Shown here one piece after another: positions 17,836-26,507 of a stretch of 64,000 nt of DNA. Source of the DNA: Chitinophaga ginsengisegetis (GTDB taxonomy: Bacteria; Bacteroidota; Bacteroidia; Chitinophagales; Chitinophagaceae); the NCBI RefSeq assembly GCF_900168065.1, contig NZ_FUZZ01000002.1, positions 248,001 through 312,000 of the forward strand, read 5' to 3'. The position numbers and the translations under genes were made by a program. The notes under the pieces are model-generated. The model worked only from the letters and a program-made list of their open reading frames with translations. It ran no database searches and was not told the DNA's origin. The first letter of the stretch is position 1. Each line of letters starts with the position of its first letter.

Positions 17836-18738
17836 CGGGCTAACAAATTCAGTGGAAAAGATCCGCTGTACTTTGTCTATTTCTGCCGCGTACATTGTTT
17901 TTTTCCGGGTACCGAAATACAGGGTATTTTCTATGACCTGTTCCCCTTCCCACACCAGCTTCATGCTGCCATTTTCAATTTCATGGGCACACAAAAAGTC
18001 GGGTACTACTGAAAAACCGGTTTCGCCACTAAGACAGCGAACAATAGAACAGATATTCGGAACGATGTAGTTGGGTTTAAAATCCATCTGATGGCGGAAG
18101 TTAAATTGCCAGAATCGTTTCAGGTGCTCCATATCTGCCGCAGTGCTGTACCATAGCTGTTCTTTCAGCCAGTTCTCCGCTGCTTTCATATCTTTCTTTT
18201 TCAATAATGCGTTCAGTGGCTGGATATCTGTTTTACCGCCGGCTACCAGTACAATCTTTTCTTTCGAGAAAGGTTTAAACTCCAGGTTTTTCTGATCACC
18301 TTTCTGTGGGGTGATGATGAGGTCCAGCAGTCCTTTATCGAGGTCGTTGATCATTTGCGGGTAGTCGCCGAATTTGATGATGATGTTAAAGGGCAGCGTG
18401 GCGATGTATTTCTCCAGTGTATATTGAAATGTTTCGAAACACATACCGATGCTGATAGTGGCCCTGTCGGTTTTTGTGCTTTTATGAAAAAGCTGTTCTG
18501 CGTTTTCCAGTTTGAGCAGTGGTTCCTCTATAAAGTTATAGATCACTTTTCCCTTTTCGGTGGGCACGAGTTTTTTGGCCGAGCGGTCGAACAGTTTGTA
18601 GCCGGTATATGCTTCCAGGGAGTTGAGGTGCAGGCTTACGCCAGGCTGTGAAATAAAAAGCTCCTGTGCCGCACCGGTAAGGGTGCCCTGCTCATAGATG
18701 GATTTGAAGGTACGGAGCCATTCCAGGTTTAGTCCCAT
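17800..18738 (-). CDS. LysR-family regulator
   Basis: The 312-residue protein starts MGLNLEWLRTFKSIYEQGTL and carries the N-terminal winged helix of LysR proteins (AAQELFISQPGVSLHLNSLE) followed by an effector-binding domain of the periplasmic-binding type. An upstream ATG at 18762 is possible but unlike the family start. It diverges from the two Old Yellow Enzyme genes across about 95 AT-rich bases, the classic layout for a LysR protein and its target. Effector unknown; an electrophile or enone is a reasonable guess. Confidence 0.88.
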   Translation of the reverse strand: MGLNLEWLRTFKSIYEQGTLTGAAQELFISQPGVSLHLNSLEAYTGYKLFDRSAKKLVPTEKGKVIYNFIEEPLLKLENAEQLFHKSTKTDRATISIGMCFETFQYTLEKYIATLPFNIIIKFGDYPQMINDLDKGLLDLIITPQKGDQKNLEFKPFSKEKIVLVAGGKTDIQPLNALLKKKDMKAAENWLKEQLWYSTAADMEHLKRFWQFNFRHQMDFKPNYIVPNICSIVRCLSGETGFSVVPDFLCAHEIENGSMKLVWEGEQVIENTLYFGTRKKTMYAAEIDKVQRIFSTEFVSPSLVNSYAGSHQ

Positions 18739-18832
18739 ATAATTATCATTTTTCTGATACAAAGGTATAAGTTAAATAATTATGATAATAATATATTTTG
18801 GGAGAATTTTGTGTTGTCAAAATATTAATACG

Positions 18833-19954
18833 ATGCTTTTTACAGAATATACACTAGGCGGGCTTCACCTGAAAAACAGGATAGTAATGCCGCCAATGAC
18901 CAGGTCCAGAGCGGCCCGTGGCGATGTAGCCACTTCACTGATGGCGGAATATTACAGTCAGCGTACCGGTGCCGGGCTGATAATATCAGAAGGCACACAG
19001 GTGAGCCGGCAGGGCCAGGGCTATGCCTGGACCCCGGGTATATACAATGCGGAGCAAATAGCCGGCTGGAAACAAGTTACAGACGCCGTACATGCCAATA
19101 ATGGCGTCATCTTCGCCCAGTTGTGGCATGTAGGCCGTGTTTCACATATCTCCATACAGGAAAACGGAGCTGCTCCGGTGGCACCTTCCGCCATCCTTGC
19201 AGAAGGCGTGAAAGTATTTGCCGATCCCGCAGGGAAAGGGCCCGAAAACGGCGCCGGGGAAATGGTCCAGCACTCTATGCCCCGCGAGCTTACCAGGCCC
19301 GAAATACAGGCTATTATCAACGAATTTGCGCAGGCCGCCAAAAACGCGGTAGCCGCCGGTTTTGATGGCGTGGAATTGCACGGAGCCAATGGCTACCTCA
19401 TTGAGCAGTTCATCGACTCACAAACCAATCACAGAACAGACGAATACGGCGGCTCCCTGGAAAACCGGTTACGCTTCCTGAGAGAAGTGGTAACCGCAGT
19501 AGCAGATGCCATCGGAAAACACCGTGTAGGCGTTCGCCAGGCGCCGCTGACTACTTTAATGGGCGCTATGGACGACCATCCCGAAGAAACTTATATCGCA
19601 GCAGCCAAAGTGCTGAACGACATAGGCATTGCCTATATCCACATCGCGGAGGCCGATTGGGACAACGCCCCCGTGATGCCGGTGGCATTTAAGGAAGCAT
19701 ACAGAGAAGCCTTCTCCGGTACCCTTATTTATGCCGGTAAGTATACCGTTGCCAGGGCTGAAGAAGCATTGCAGAAAGGCTGGGCAGACCTCATCGGCTT
19801 TGGTCGTCCGTTTATTGCCAACCCCGATCTGCCTTACCGCCTGCAACACCAGTTGCCGCTCAATGAACCCGACAGATCGACATTCTTCGGCGGCAGCGCG
19901 GCAGGTTACACTGATTATCCCATCATCAAAAAAACAACAGATGCTATTATTTGA
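18833..19954 (+). CDS. Old Yellow Enzyme-family alkene reductase (first copy)
   Basis: The 373-residue FMN-dependent TIM-barrel oxidoreductase starts MLFTEYTLGGLHLKNRIVM. Family marks: PPMTRSRA, QLWHVGRVSH, GFDGVELHGANGYLIEQF, RTDEYGGSLENR and a C-terminal ADLIGFGRPFIANPDL. Such enzymes use NAD(P)H to reduce activated C=C bonds, and some reduce nitro compounds or nitrate esters. The frame opens at 18782, but the family start is at 18833. It overlaps the next copy by 14 bases, so translation is coupled. Confidence 0.93.
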   Translation: MLFTEYTLGGLHLKNRIVMPPMTRSRAARGDVATSLMAEYYSQRTGAGLIISEGTQVSRQGQGYAWTPGIYNAEQIAGWKQVTDAVHANNGVIFAQLWHVGRVSHISIQENGAAPVAPSAILAEGVKVFADPAGKGPENGAGEMVQHSMPRELTRPEIQAIINEFAQAAKNAVAAGFDGVELHGANGYLIEQFIDSQTNHRTDEYGGSLENRLRFLREVVTAVADAIGKHRVGVRQAPLTTLMGAMDDHPEETYIAAAKVLNDIGIAYIHIAEADWDNAPVMPVAFKEAYREAFSGTLIYAGKYTVARAEEALQKGWADLIGFGRPFIANPDLPYRLQHQLPLNEPDRSTFFGGSAAGYTDYPIIKKTTDAII

Positions 19955-21038
19955 ACCATATACCGGCAAAGGCCTGGCATTAAAGAACAGGATCGTGATG
20001 GCGCCCATGACACGCGCACGGAATCCAAACGGAATTCCCAACGAAATGAATGCGTTGTACTACCGCCAACGCACTAACGCAGGACTCATCATCACGGAAG
20101 GCACTTCCATCTCTCCTACCTCATCGGGCGTATTGCATATTCCCGGCTTGTATACACCGGAGCAGGTGGAAGGCTGGAAACTGGTTACTGCAGCCGTTCA
20201 CGCCGCAGGCACTAAAATATTTACACAGTTGTGGCACGTGGGCCGCGTATCGCATACCACCAATCAACCCGGCGGCATTGCACCAGTAAGCGCTTCCAAC
20301 ATCCAGGCCGCCAACTCACATGCCTGGGGCTACAACGAAAATGGCCAGGAAGCATTTGTTACCTGCTCTGTTCCGGTAGCATTAACCACCGGAGGCGTGA
20401 AAGGCGTGATCCAGGATTTTGCCAACGCCGCTGCCAATGCGGTAAAAGCGGGCTTCGACGGAGTAGAACTCCACGGCGCCAACGGCTACCTGATTGAACA
20501 GTTCCTGAATCCTTTTGTGAATAACCGCACAGATGAATATGGCGGCAACATCGTTAACCGCAGCCGCTTTTTACTGGAAGCCATTGATGCTTGCATCGCT
20601 AACATTGGCGCGGCGAAAGTAGCTATCCGTCTTACTCCTTACGGCGGCTTACATGAAATGCCCCACTACGATGAGCTGGAAGCTACCTATAGTTACCTCG
20701 CCGCGGAACTCGGCAAACGAAACATCGCCTACATTCATATCATGGACCAGCAGTCGAGAGGCAGCTTTGCCTTACCCAACGGCTTCCTGGAACGTTTCAG
20801 AAAACAATACAGCGGTGTGATCATACTGGCAGGCGGTATGAACAAGGAAAAAGCGGAGCAGTATTTAATAGCCGGCACCATTGACCTGGCCGCATGGGGC
20901 GAGCCTTACATTGCCAACCCTGACCTTGCAGAACGATTAAAAAACAACTGGCCATTAAATACACCTGACCGGAATTTACACTATGGAGGGGCCGCACATG
21001 GATATACAGACTATGTGGCGTATGAAGCAATACAATAA
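19941..21038 (+). CDS. Old Yellow Enzyme-family alkene reductase (second copy)
   Basis: This 365-residue paralogue of the preceding gene starts MLLFEPYTGKGLALKNRIVM and has the same marks (QLWHVGRVSH, GVELHGANGYLIEQF, RTDEYGGN, AWGEPYIANPDL). Its ATG lies inside the end of the first copy, 14 bases before that stop. The 210 bases of open frame before this ATG are the first copy read in another frame. Sequence divergence between the copies suggests different substrates rather than a recent duplication. A strong terminator follows. Confidence 0.93.
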   Translation: MLLFEPYTGKGLALKNRIVMAPMTRARNPNGIPNEMNALYYRQRTNAGLIITEGTSISPTSSGVLHIPGLYTPEQVEGWKLVTAAVHAAGTKIFTQLWHVGRVSHTTNQPGGIAPVSASNIQAANSHAWGYNENGQEAFVTCSVPVALTTGGVKGVIQDFANAAANAVKAGFDGVELHGANGYLIEQFLNPFVNNRTDEYGGNIVNRSRFLLEAIDACIANIGAAKVAIRLTPYGGLHEMPHYDELEATYSYLAAELGKRNIAYIHIMDQQSRGSFALPNGFLERFRKQYSGVIILAGGMNKEKAEQYLIAGTIDLAAWGEPYIANPDLAERLKNNWPLNTPDRNLHYGGAAHGYTDYVAYEAIQ

Positions 21039-21043
21039 GAAGA

Positions 21044-21075
21044 AAGCATTACGATTTATACCGTAATGCTTTTTT
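21044..21075 (+). terminator. Intrinsic terminator of the OYE operon
   Basis: AAGCATTACG (21044-21053) pairs perfectly with CGTAATGCTT (21062-21071) across an 8-base loop and runs into a T stretch. It begins 6 bases after the second reductase's stop codon. Confidence 0.9.
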
Positions 21076-21135
21076 ATGAGTACTCATCTGAAGATTAACC
21101 CACACATGGGGAGTAATGCCGCCATTGCCTCCCGG

Positions 21136-21256
21136 ATGCCTCTCCAATACTTCGGACATGGGTATGTCATGGACTATCCATGCACTATCTATACGGTTCG
21201 CATGCACTCCTCATGCACTCCTCATGCACTGTTAATGCACTATCAATGCACTATCT
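21136..21256. repeat. 11-bp tandem repeat array, unit ATGCACTnnTc
   Basis: Exact ATGCACT heptamers start at 21180, 21202, 21213, 21224, 21235 and 21246, so every spacing is 11 or 22 bases. Weaker copies keep the register at 21136 (ATGCCTC), 21158 (ATGGGTA) and 21169 (ATGGACT), while 21147 and 21191 hold decayed units. Because 11 is not a multiple of three, this is not a protein repeat. The period of about one helical turn would put every copy on one face of the DNA. The rest of 21076-21430 is AT-rich with no recognisable gene. Confidence 0.85.
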
Positions 21257-21431
21257 CCCCTTGGGAACACCTATTTTAATAATTCTCTATATGGTTTTAT
21301 TTTGCTAAGAAAGCGTTCAGATAATCTAAAGGGCATATTGATTTATCACATTATTAATAATATTAAACTTTATGTTATTCCCGTCTGTTTTCACAGCATT
21401 TTTTCCGCGACCCGATCTATTACATTATCCC

Positions 21432-21468
21432 CTATAAAACACTGAACCCGCCTGTTACAGCGGGTTCA
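21432..21468 (-). terminator. Terminator-like hairpin after the lanthipeptide-like gene
   Basis: TGAACCCGC (21443-21451) pairs perfectly with GCGGGTTCA (21460-21468) around an 8-base loop. Read on the minus strand the stem is followed by GTGTTTTAT, and it lies 40 bases past the precursor peptide's stop codon. It fits the end of the whole minus-strand SusC/SusD unit. Confidence 0.7.
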
Positions 21469-21508
21469 ATTCAACTAAAACAAACTTTAGCCATTGGGCA
21501 TCCGGCTA

Positions 21509-21652
21509 TTAGCATACCCAAAAAGTTTCTCCGCAGGAAATAAACTGCGTAGTTGGCAAAGTGCGGCCTTTGTCTTTCTCCTGTGGCGCTTTACTAAGGC
21601 TGGCAACAGTAATTTTTGTGAGCTTCAGCTTTGAAGTGATTTTCTTTTTCAT
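21509..21652 (-). CDS. Lanthipeptide-like precursor peptide (47 residues)
   Basis: This short frame encodes a lysine-rich leader beginning MKKKITSKLKLTKITVASLS, a linker (KAPQEKDKGR) and a C-terminal core with Thr31, Thr34, Thr35, Ser39, Cys40, Thr43 and Cys47 that ends in Cys. The KLKLTKITVASL motif matches the leader style of Bacteroidota class I lanthipeptide precursors such as the pinensin group of Chitinophaga. Inference: dehydrated Ser/Thr would form thioether rings with Cys40 and Cys47. No LanB, LanC, protease or exporter is in the window. It lies 73 bases after the beta-helix lipoprotein on the same strand and is followed by a hairpin. Expression and modification are unproven. Confidence 0.7.
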   Translation of the reverse strand: MKKKITSKLKLTKITVASLSKAPQEKDKGRTLPTTQFISCGETFWVC

Positions 21653-21725
21653 ATTGATACAGATTTAGGTTACTTCAATCTACGATAAGAATCTGTTACC
21701 ATCAATCACGTAAAAAGGGGATTTA

Positions 21726-23261
21726 TCACTGCTGCGCTCCTTTGCTGATCTTATTATTGACAATACGTGCGTTGCCGTCGATATCCAGACTGCCATTCAC
21801 TGCTTCAGAGATCACTGCGCCGGTATTGCGGGCCGGTGAATTGGGTGCGATGTGCAGATCTGGTGTTGTTGTGCTGATGAGTAAAGGATCTGTACCATAC
21901 ACGGAGTTCGCATCCGTACCGGAGGTAGTTTTCCAGGTGTTGAAATCAGTAATGATGTTAGTATTAGTACCGTTCCAGATCCATTGCGGTGTACCGGTGG
22001 TGAAGTAAAGATTGTTGTCTATGATATTACCGGAACCAGTGCTGGTATATTTATGCACAAAGATATCTACCGGTCGCGCATATACGATATTATTACGGAT
22101 CACATTATCAAAGCATTGCTCTGTGAGGCGGATCTCCCCTTCTATTTCGCCGAAGGCGCCCGGCTCACGGTCGTTGAATAATAACGTATTGTTTACCACG
22201 TAACAGTTGCGTGTGCCACCGGATGTATAACCCAGGTAGCCACCAAGATAGATGCCGGTGCGCCAGCAGTTATACACAAAATTATTCCGCACAATGCAGT
22301 TGCTGGTGGGGTAAGCATCGTTTTCACTGACGATACCAATGCCGCGGTCTGCTTCATGAATACGGTTTCTTTCCACGGTGATATTCCGCGCGCCGTCTAC
22401 ATAAATAGCGATAGCGCCGTGGCCATGCGTTCCGCCAACAGGCCCGCGGGTCATATCAATGTTATACAATTCATTTTCGGTGATAACGCCGTTCCTGGCA
22501 TAATTAAATGCAGGGTTGGTATTGGCAGCATAACCACCTGCCGCGTCGATACCAATGTTCTCAGTATTGTAGATCGTGTTTCTCCTGATAGTAAATCCAT
22601 CTACATAACCATTGATCGTAAGGTTTTCGCTATATCCGGTTTTGGTGTCGTGAATGATATTCTCTTCCACAAGAATGTTTTTCATCACATCGGCGGTATT
22701 GCCAATGATTTCGATACCATGACCGCTACGGCCCTGCGAGGGTTCTACATTATGTTCTATATTATAAATTTTATTTTTCCGGATGATGATATTGCCGGCG
22801 CCGGCATCTGCTGTAATCCCATTCACATTGGCCCATGCCGCGCTACTCTTTAAATTGCAGATATCAAATCCTTCCAGCACTACATAACTGGTGTTGCTGA
22901 TGGTAACCAGTGCTTCCTTTCCGGTAACGGTCATACCAGTGCCATCAATCACGGCTTTTTCACCGGGATATGCTTTGAGAGTAATGAGTTTCTCCAATCG
23001 GCCGGAGCGAGGAAACACTACCTTCTCTGCGTATGTTCCGGCCCTCACCATCACGGTATCGCCGGGAAGGGCTTTTGCCAAAGCGATGTTGATGCTGCGT
23101 AGTGGTTTGTTGATAGTACCTGCGGCCGAATTATCGCCGTTGGCTGCTACGTAATAAATGTGGGTTTGTGCGGCATCAACGGTAGTAACAGCGGTAGATC
23201 CTTTACTACAGGCGCCGGCCAGCATAGCGAATAGCAATAAATACATGTTCCTGTTTAACAT
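21726..23261 (-). CDS. Beta-helix surface lipoprotein, possible polysaccharide lyase
   Basis: The 511-residue lipoprotein has a lipobox (LAGAC) near residue 18. Residues 35-75 (HIYYVAANGDNSAAGTINKP, PGDTVMVRAGTYAEKVVF) are the DUF1565 start of right-handed parallel beta-helix proteins, and the body has many N-x-I-x-x-N style coils (IIIRKNKIYNIEHN, NITVERNRIHEADRG). The fold is that of pectate lyase-like enzymes, but catalytic residues cannot be assigned by eye, so lyase, epimerase or binding roles all remain open. It closes the second SusC/SusD unit, separated from the NHL gene by a hairpin. Confidence 0.8.
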   Translation of the reverse strand: MLNRNMYLLLFAMLAGACSKGSTAVTTVDAAQTHIYYVAANGDNSAAGTINKPLRSINIALAKALPGDTVMVRAGTYAEKVVFPRSGRLEKLITLKAYPGEKAVIDGTGMTVTGKEALVTISNTSYVVLEGFDICNLKSSAAWANVNGITADAGAGNIIIRKNKIYNIEHNVEPSQGRSGHGIEIIGNTADVMKNILVEENIIHDTKTGYSENLTINGYVDGFTIRRNTIYNTENIGIDAAGGYAANTNPAFNYARNGVITENELYNIDMTRGPVGGTHGHGAIAIYVDGARNITVERNRIHEADRGIGIVSENDAYPTSNCIVRNNFVYNCWRTGIYLGGYLGYTSGGTRNCYVVNNTLLFNDREPGAFGEIEGEIRLTEQCFDNVIRNNIVYARPVDIFVHKYTSTGSGNIIDNNLYFTTGTPQWIWNGTNTNIITDFNTWKTTSGTDANSVYGTDPLLISTTTPDLHIAPNSPARNTGAVISEAVNGSLDIDGNARIVNNKISKGAQQ

Positions 23262-23276
23262 CTTTAAAAAATAAAT

Positions 23277-23298
23277 GGCGGCAGTAGTTACTGCCGCC
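23277..23298 (-). terminator. Attenuator-like hairpin between the NHL and beta-helix genes
   Basis: GGCGGCAGTA (23277-23286) and TACTGCCGCC (23289-23298) form a perfect 10-bp inverted repeat with a 2-base spacer. On the minus strand the stem is followed by ATTTATTTTTT, so it can act as a partial terminator inside the operon, with the next ATG shortly after. Confidence 0.65.
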
Positions 23299-23315
23299 GT
23301 GGGTTTGCATATAAG

Positions 23316-24617
23316 TTATTCTGAAATTATTTTCCTGACCCTGTTATTATTCTTATCCAACACATACACTATTCCATCCTTATCTACTGCTACTCCCATC
23401 GGTGCGTTGAAGGAAGCAGCGGCTCCGATACCGTCTGTAAACCCGGCGCTGTTGCTGCCGGCATACGTAATCACATCCCAGGTGTTAGCGGAAATAGCGC
23501 GGATACTTTCGTCAGCATTGGCGCCGTAGCTACCATTACCTGCCACGTATATATTACCAGTGATGTCTACTGCCAGTCCCCAGGGATTTGCAAACCGTGC
23601 AGCAGCGCCTGTTCCGTTTACATAGCCTGCCACTCCTGTAGCACCGGCAATCACAGTAGGTTGCCATGTGCCTGCTTTAAACTGGATAATAGTATGACCG
23701 GTATTACTTGACACGTATAAGTTACCGGCCTTGTCGAAGTCCATACCACCGGGAGAAGTGATGCCATTGATAATAGCGGTACTGCTGCCATCTGCCTTCA
23801 TCTCGAAAACGCTTCCGCCGCCGTTGCTGCAATAATATACTTTACCGGATACTTTGTCTACCGCTACATTCCAGGGTTCCTGCACCGTGCCTCCCAGGGT
23901 GGTGGTAGTGCCATCCGGTGTAATTTTGCGGATGCTCCAGGTGCCCGGATCTGCCGTATACACATTGCCCTGCGCATCCAGTGCTAAACCATATGGAATC
24001 TGGAAACGCGCTGCCGGACCTTTGCCATCGTCGCTTCCGCCGTTGCCCGGACTACCGGCTAACACGGTGGCATTTCCTGCGTTATCAATTTTACGGATAC
24101 AGGCGTTACCCGGATCTGCCACATATACGTTCCCGTTATCATCTGCACCAATCCCCATCATGCGGTACCAGCTTTGCCCGTTAAAATTAAACAACGCATC
24201 GGCGCCCTTGCCGTTTGCAAATCCTGCAGTGCCGTTGCCGGCCAGCGTTGTAACGGTTCTGGAAAACACATAGGTAAACGGCGTGCTGCTCACCACACTA
24301 TCCTTTCCTACTTTCACCACCAGGTTTCCGGTGCCGCATTTCTTTGGCACTATCACCATGATCTGTTTCGTATTGGCGTTCACGATAGCACAACGTTTAC
24401 CATTGATGGTAACCGTTATATCGGAGGTATCAGCGGAAAAGTTATCGCCTGTAATCAGTACTTCCGTGGTACTGCCGCCGGTGGCGGGAATGAAGTCGGT
24501 GAGCAATACGGGTTGCCCTTCCGCGTGTTTCAGATCGTCGTCCTTTGAACATCCCGCCAACAAGGCAGACATCAGTAAACAACCTTTCAGTATATATGAA
24601 TTCAGTGGCCTGATCAT
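23316..24617 (-). CDS. IPT/TIG plus NHL-repeat surface lipoprotein
   Basis: This 433-residue lipoprotein (lipobox LLAGC, then SKDDD) has an IPT/TIG immunoglobulin-like domain at about residues 35-115 (DFIPATGGSTTEVLITGDNF). A beta-propeller of NHL repeats follows, with units such as GNVYVADPGNACIRKID, GNVYTADPGTWSIRKI and GIVYVLDKNNNRVRKI. It follows SusD in the operon, the usual place of the SusE/SusF-like surface binding protein, so it probably binds the imported ligand at the cell surface. Ligand unknown. Confidence 0.88.
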   Translation of the reverse strand: MIRPLNSYILKGCLLMSALLAGCSKDDDLKHAEGQPVLLTDFIPATGGSTTEVLITGDNFSADTSDITVTINGKRCAIVNANTKQIMVIVPKKCGTGNLVVKVGKDSVVSSTPFTYVFSRTVTTLAGNGTAGFANGKGADALFNFNGQSWYRMMGIGADDNGNVYVADPGNACIRKIDNAGNATVLAGSPGNGGSDDGKGPAARFQIPYGLALDAQGNVYTADPGTWSIRKITPDGTTTTLGGTVQEPWNVAVDKVSGKVYYCSNGGGSVFEMKADGSSTAIINGITSPGGMDFDKAGNLYVSSNTGHTIIQFKAGTWQPTVIAGATGVAGYVNGTGAAARFANPWGLAVDITGNIYVAGNGSYGANADESIRAISANTWDVITYAGSNSAGFTDGIGAAASFNAPMGVAVDKDGIVYVLDKNNNRVRKIISE

Positions 24618-24648
24618 AGTAGTTAGTTAAGAATTAAATAAAGAAGAA

Positions 24649-26484
24649 TTACCAGCCCGGGTTTTGCACCAATGCGCGATCTCTTTCCAGGTCCTGTTGC
24701 TGGATAGGGAACATATACATTTTGTTATCCCAGTATCTTTTCTGGAAAAGTGTGCGGGTATAAAAACCGGTGAAAGAAAATCCCTGGTCATTATCTTTCG
24801 CATTTATATTCATGCCGTAAATAGCCTGGTTTTCCGGTTTGCTCATCAGCAACCGGCGGATGAGCGTGTAATAACGATCGCCTTCAAAACAAAATTCTAC
24901 CTGCCTTTCCCGCAGAATATATTTTCTCATTTCTTCCTGGTTGCCAACTGCGCCTGGGTACACGGTTTCAATGCCGGGCAGGCCGGCGCGTGTTCTTACC
25001 TGGTTGAGGTACTTCACAATATCAGGATTGGCAGGATCATACTCGTTCAGTGCTTCTGCATAGTCCAGTAAAATTTCCGAGTAACGGATAAGGATATACG
25101 GAGAACGGTATGCGTCGGTAGACATGCTGCGGAGGTTATCGTTCGGACTCAGTAGTTTAGCCGGGAGGTAGCCGGTGATAACGTTGCTGCCCATTCCCTG
25201 CATCCCTGATTTACCGCTGTAATAAAATTCCTGGCGGCCGGTACCATCTTTATTTTTTTCAGAAGAGAAGTAGTTTTTATCATCTACTGATACCGCTGCA
25301 ATCACCGGACGGCGGTTGTAGGCGATGTAAGCATAGAACCGTGGTTCGCGCTTTGCGTACATGTTCCAGTCGCCCTCCTTATTTTCCCAGTAGTGCTCAC
25401 CGTCCTGTGTAGCAAAGCCTGTTTCCACGTAGTTAGAAGTAGGATCACTGATGGTTTTACCATTGTTCATATAAAAGGCGTCCACTACATTTTGTGTGGC
25501 GTTGTACAGGTTGTATCCTGCGGGGCCGGGAGAGGAACAGATGGTATATCCCCAGCGTTGCCAGTTCATGGAAGCAAGAATGATTTCATCATTCCAGGAA
25601 GTAAGGAATACATCTCTTACAGAAAGGAACGGATCAAAAGTAGTACCGCCATTATCGAGGTTGGTAAACAGTTTGTACTTGTTGGAATCGATGATCGCTT
25701 TTGCTGCCTGTGCAGCGATGCGCCATTTATTCACATCATAGCCGGCGGGTGCGAGTGCGGTACCATCCTGGTTTTTAAATCCGGCAAGAGCGGGATTACC
25801 ATTCCATAAAGGACTGGCAGCCCACTGTGCTACCTTTGCTTTTACAGCGAGACAGGCGCCGCGGGTTGCACGGCCATTGTTACCGGAGGAGCTCCATACG
25901 AAAGGAAGTCCGGCTGCTGCGCCATCCAGCATTTCATTGATGAATTTTACGCAGGTATCGAAAGGCGCTCTCGGATACTTGTTCATGTCTTCATCCTGAC
26001 TAACAGTAGTGGTGAGTTTTACAAACGGTCCGTATTGTCTTAGCAGCATCCAGTAAAAGTAACCGCGCAGGAAAAGGTTTTCTGCTTTGTATTGTGCTTT
26101 CAGTTCGTTGCTCAGCTGATCAGCCGGTACCTTATCGATGTTTTGTTCGAAGATGAAAGATTTCCGGATGGCAGTATAGTAGCCGCCCCAGTTGTAGAAG
26201 TACCAATCGGATGCACTCCAGTTGCCGCCCACCATGTACCTTACCGTAGTACCGGGAATAGAAACAGAGAGTTCATCCGCGGCGCCTATGCCGGCATAGT
26301 CGCCGCCAGCCTGGCGGGCGCTGTAAATATTACTCAGATAGGCTTCCGCGTTAGCCCTGGTTTGCCAGATCTGATCTTCGGTAAGAAGATTATCCGGCTT
26401 TTTATCCAGGTACTTGCTGCAGGATACCAGTGTAATGGCGTTGATACCGATGAAAAAAAGTAACAGGTATTTATATCTGGTCAT
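24649..26484 (-). CDS. SusD/RagB-family outer-membrane lipoprotein (unit 2)
   Basis: This 611-residue lipoprotein has the lipobox LVSC followed by SKYLDKKP, a start common in SusD proteins. The TPR-rich family body shows AEAYLSNIYSARQ, NLFLRGYFYWMLLRQYGP and ILLDYAEALNEY, and the C-terminus has EEMRKYILRERQVEFCFEGDRY and the FPI pattern. SusD caps the SusC barrel and helps bind the ligand. Its start is 23 bases after the SusC stop. The substrate is not revealed by sequence. Confidence 0.95.
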   Translation of the reverse strand: MTRYKYLLLFFIGINAITLVSCSKYLDKKPDNLLTEDQIWQTRANAEAYLSNIYSARQAGGDYAGIGAADELSVSIPGTTVRYMVGGNWSASDWYFYNWGGYYTAIRKSFIFEQNIDKVPADQLSNELKAQYKAENLFLRGYFYWMLLRQYGPFVKLTTTVSQDEDMNKYPRAPFDTCVKFINEMLDGAAAGLPFVWSSSGNNGRATRGACLAVKAKVAQWAASPLWNGNPALAGFKNQDGTALAPAGYDVNKWRIAAQAAKAIIDSNKYKLFTNLDNGGTTFDPFLSVRDVFLTSWNDEIILASMNWQRWGYTICSSPGPAGYNLYNATQNVVDAFYMNNGKTISDPTSNYVETGFATQDGEHYWENKEGDWNMYAKREPRFYAYIAYNRRPVIAAVSVDDKNYFSSEKNKDGTGRQEFYYSGKSGMQGMGSNVITGYLPAKLLSPNDNLRSMSTDAYRSPYILIRYSEILLDYAEALNEYDPANPDIVKYLNQVRTRAGLPGIETVYPGAVGNQEEMRKYILRERQVEFCFEGDRYYTLIRRLLMSKPENQAIYGMNINAKDNDQGFSFTGFYTRTLFQKRYWDNKMYMFPIQQQDLERDRALVQNPGW

Positions 26485-26507
26485 AACAATAATCTTTTTG
26501 ATCTTGA

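Noticed and set aside
19731..19940. N-terminal extension of the second Old Yellow Enzyme
   Set aside because: It is the first enzyme gene read in another frame; the family start is at 19941.
21136..21256. CRISPR array
   Set aside because: The units are 11 bp with no 25-40 bp repeats and no unique spacers, and there are no cas genes nearby.
21076..21279. 67-codon plus-strand frame covering the 11-bp repeats
   Set aside because: The repeat period is not a multiple of three and the peptide has no coding character; the repeats are a DNA feature.
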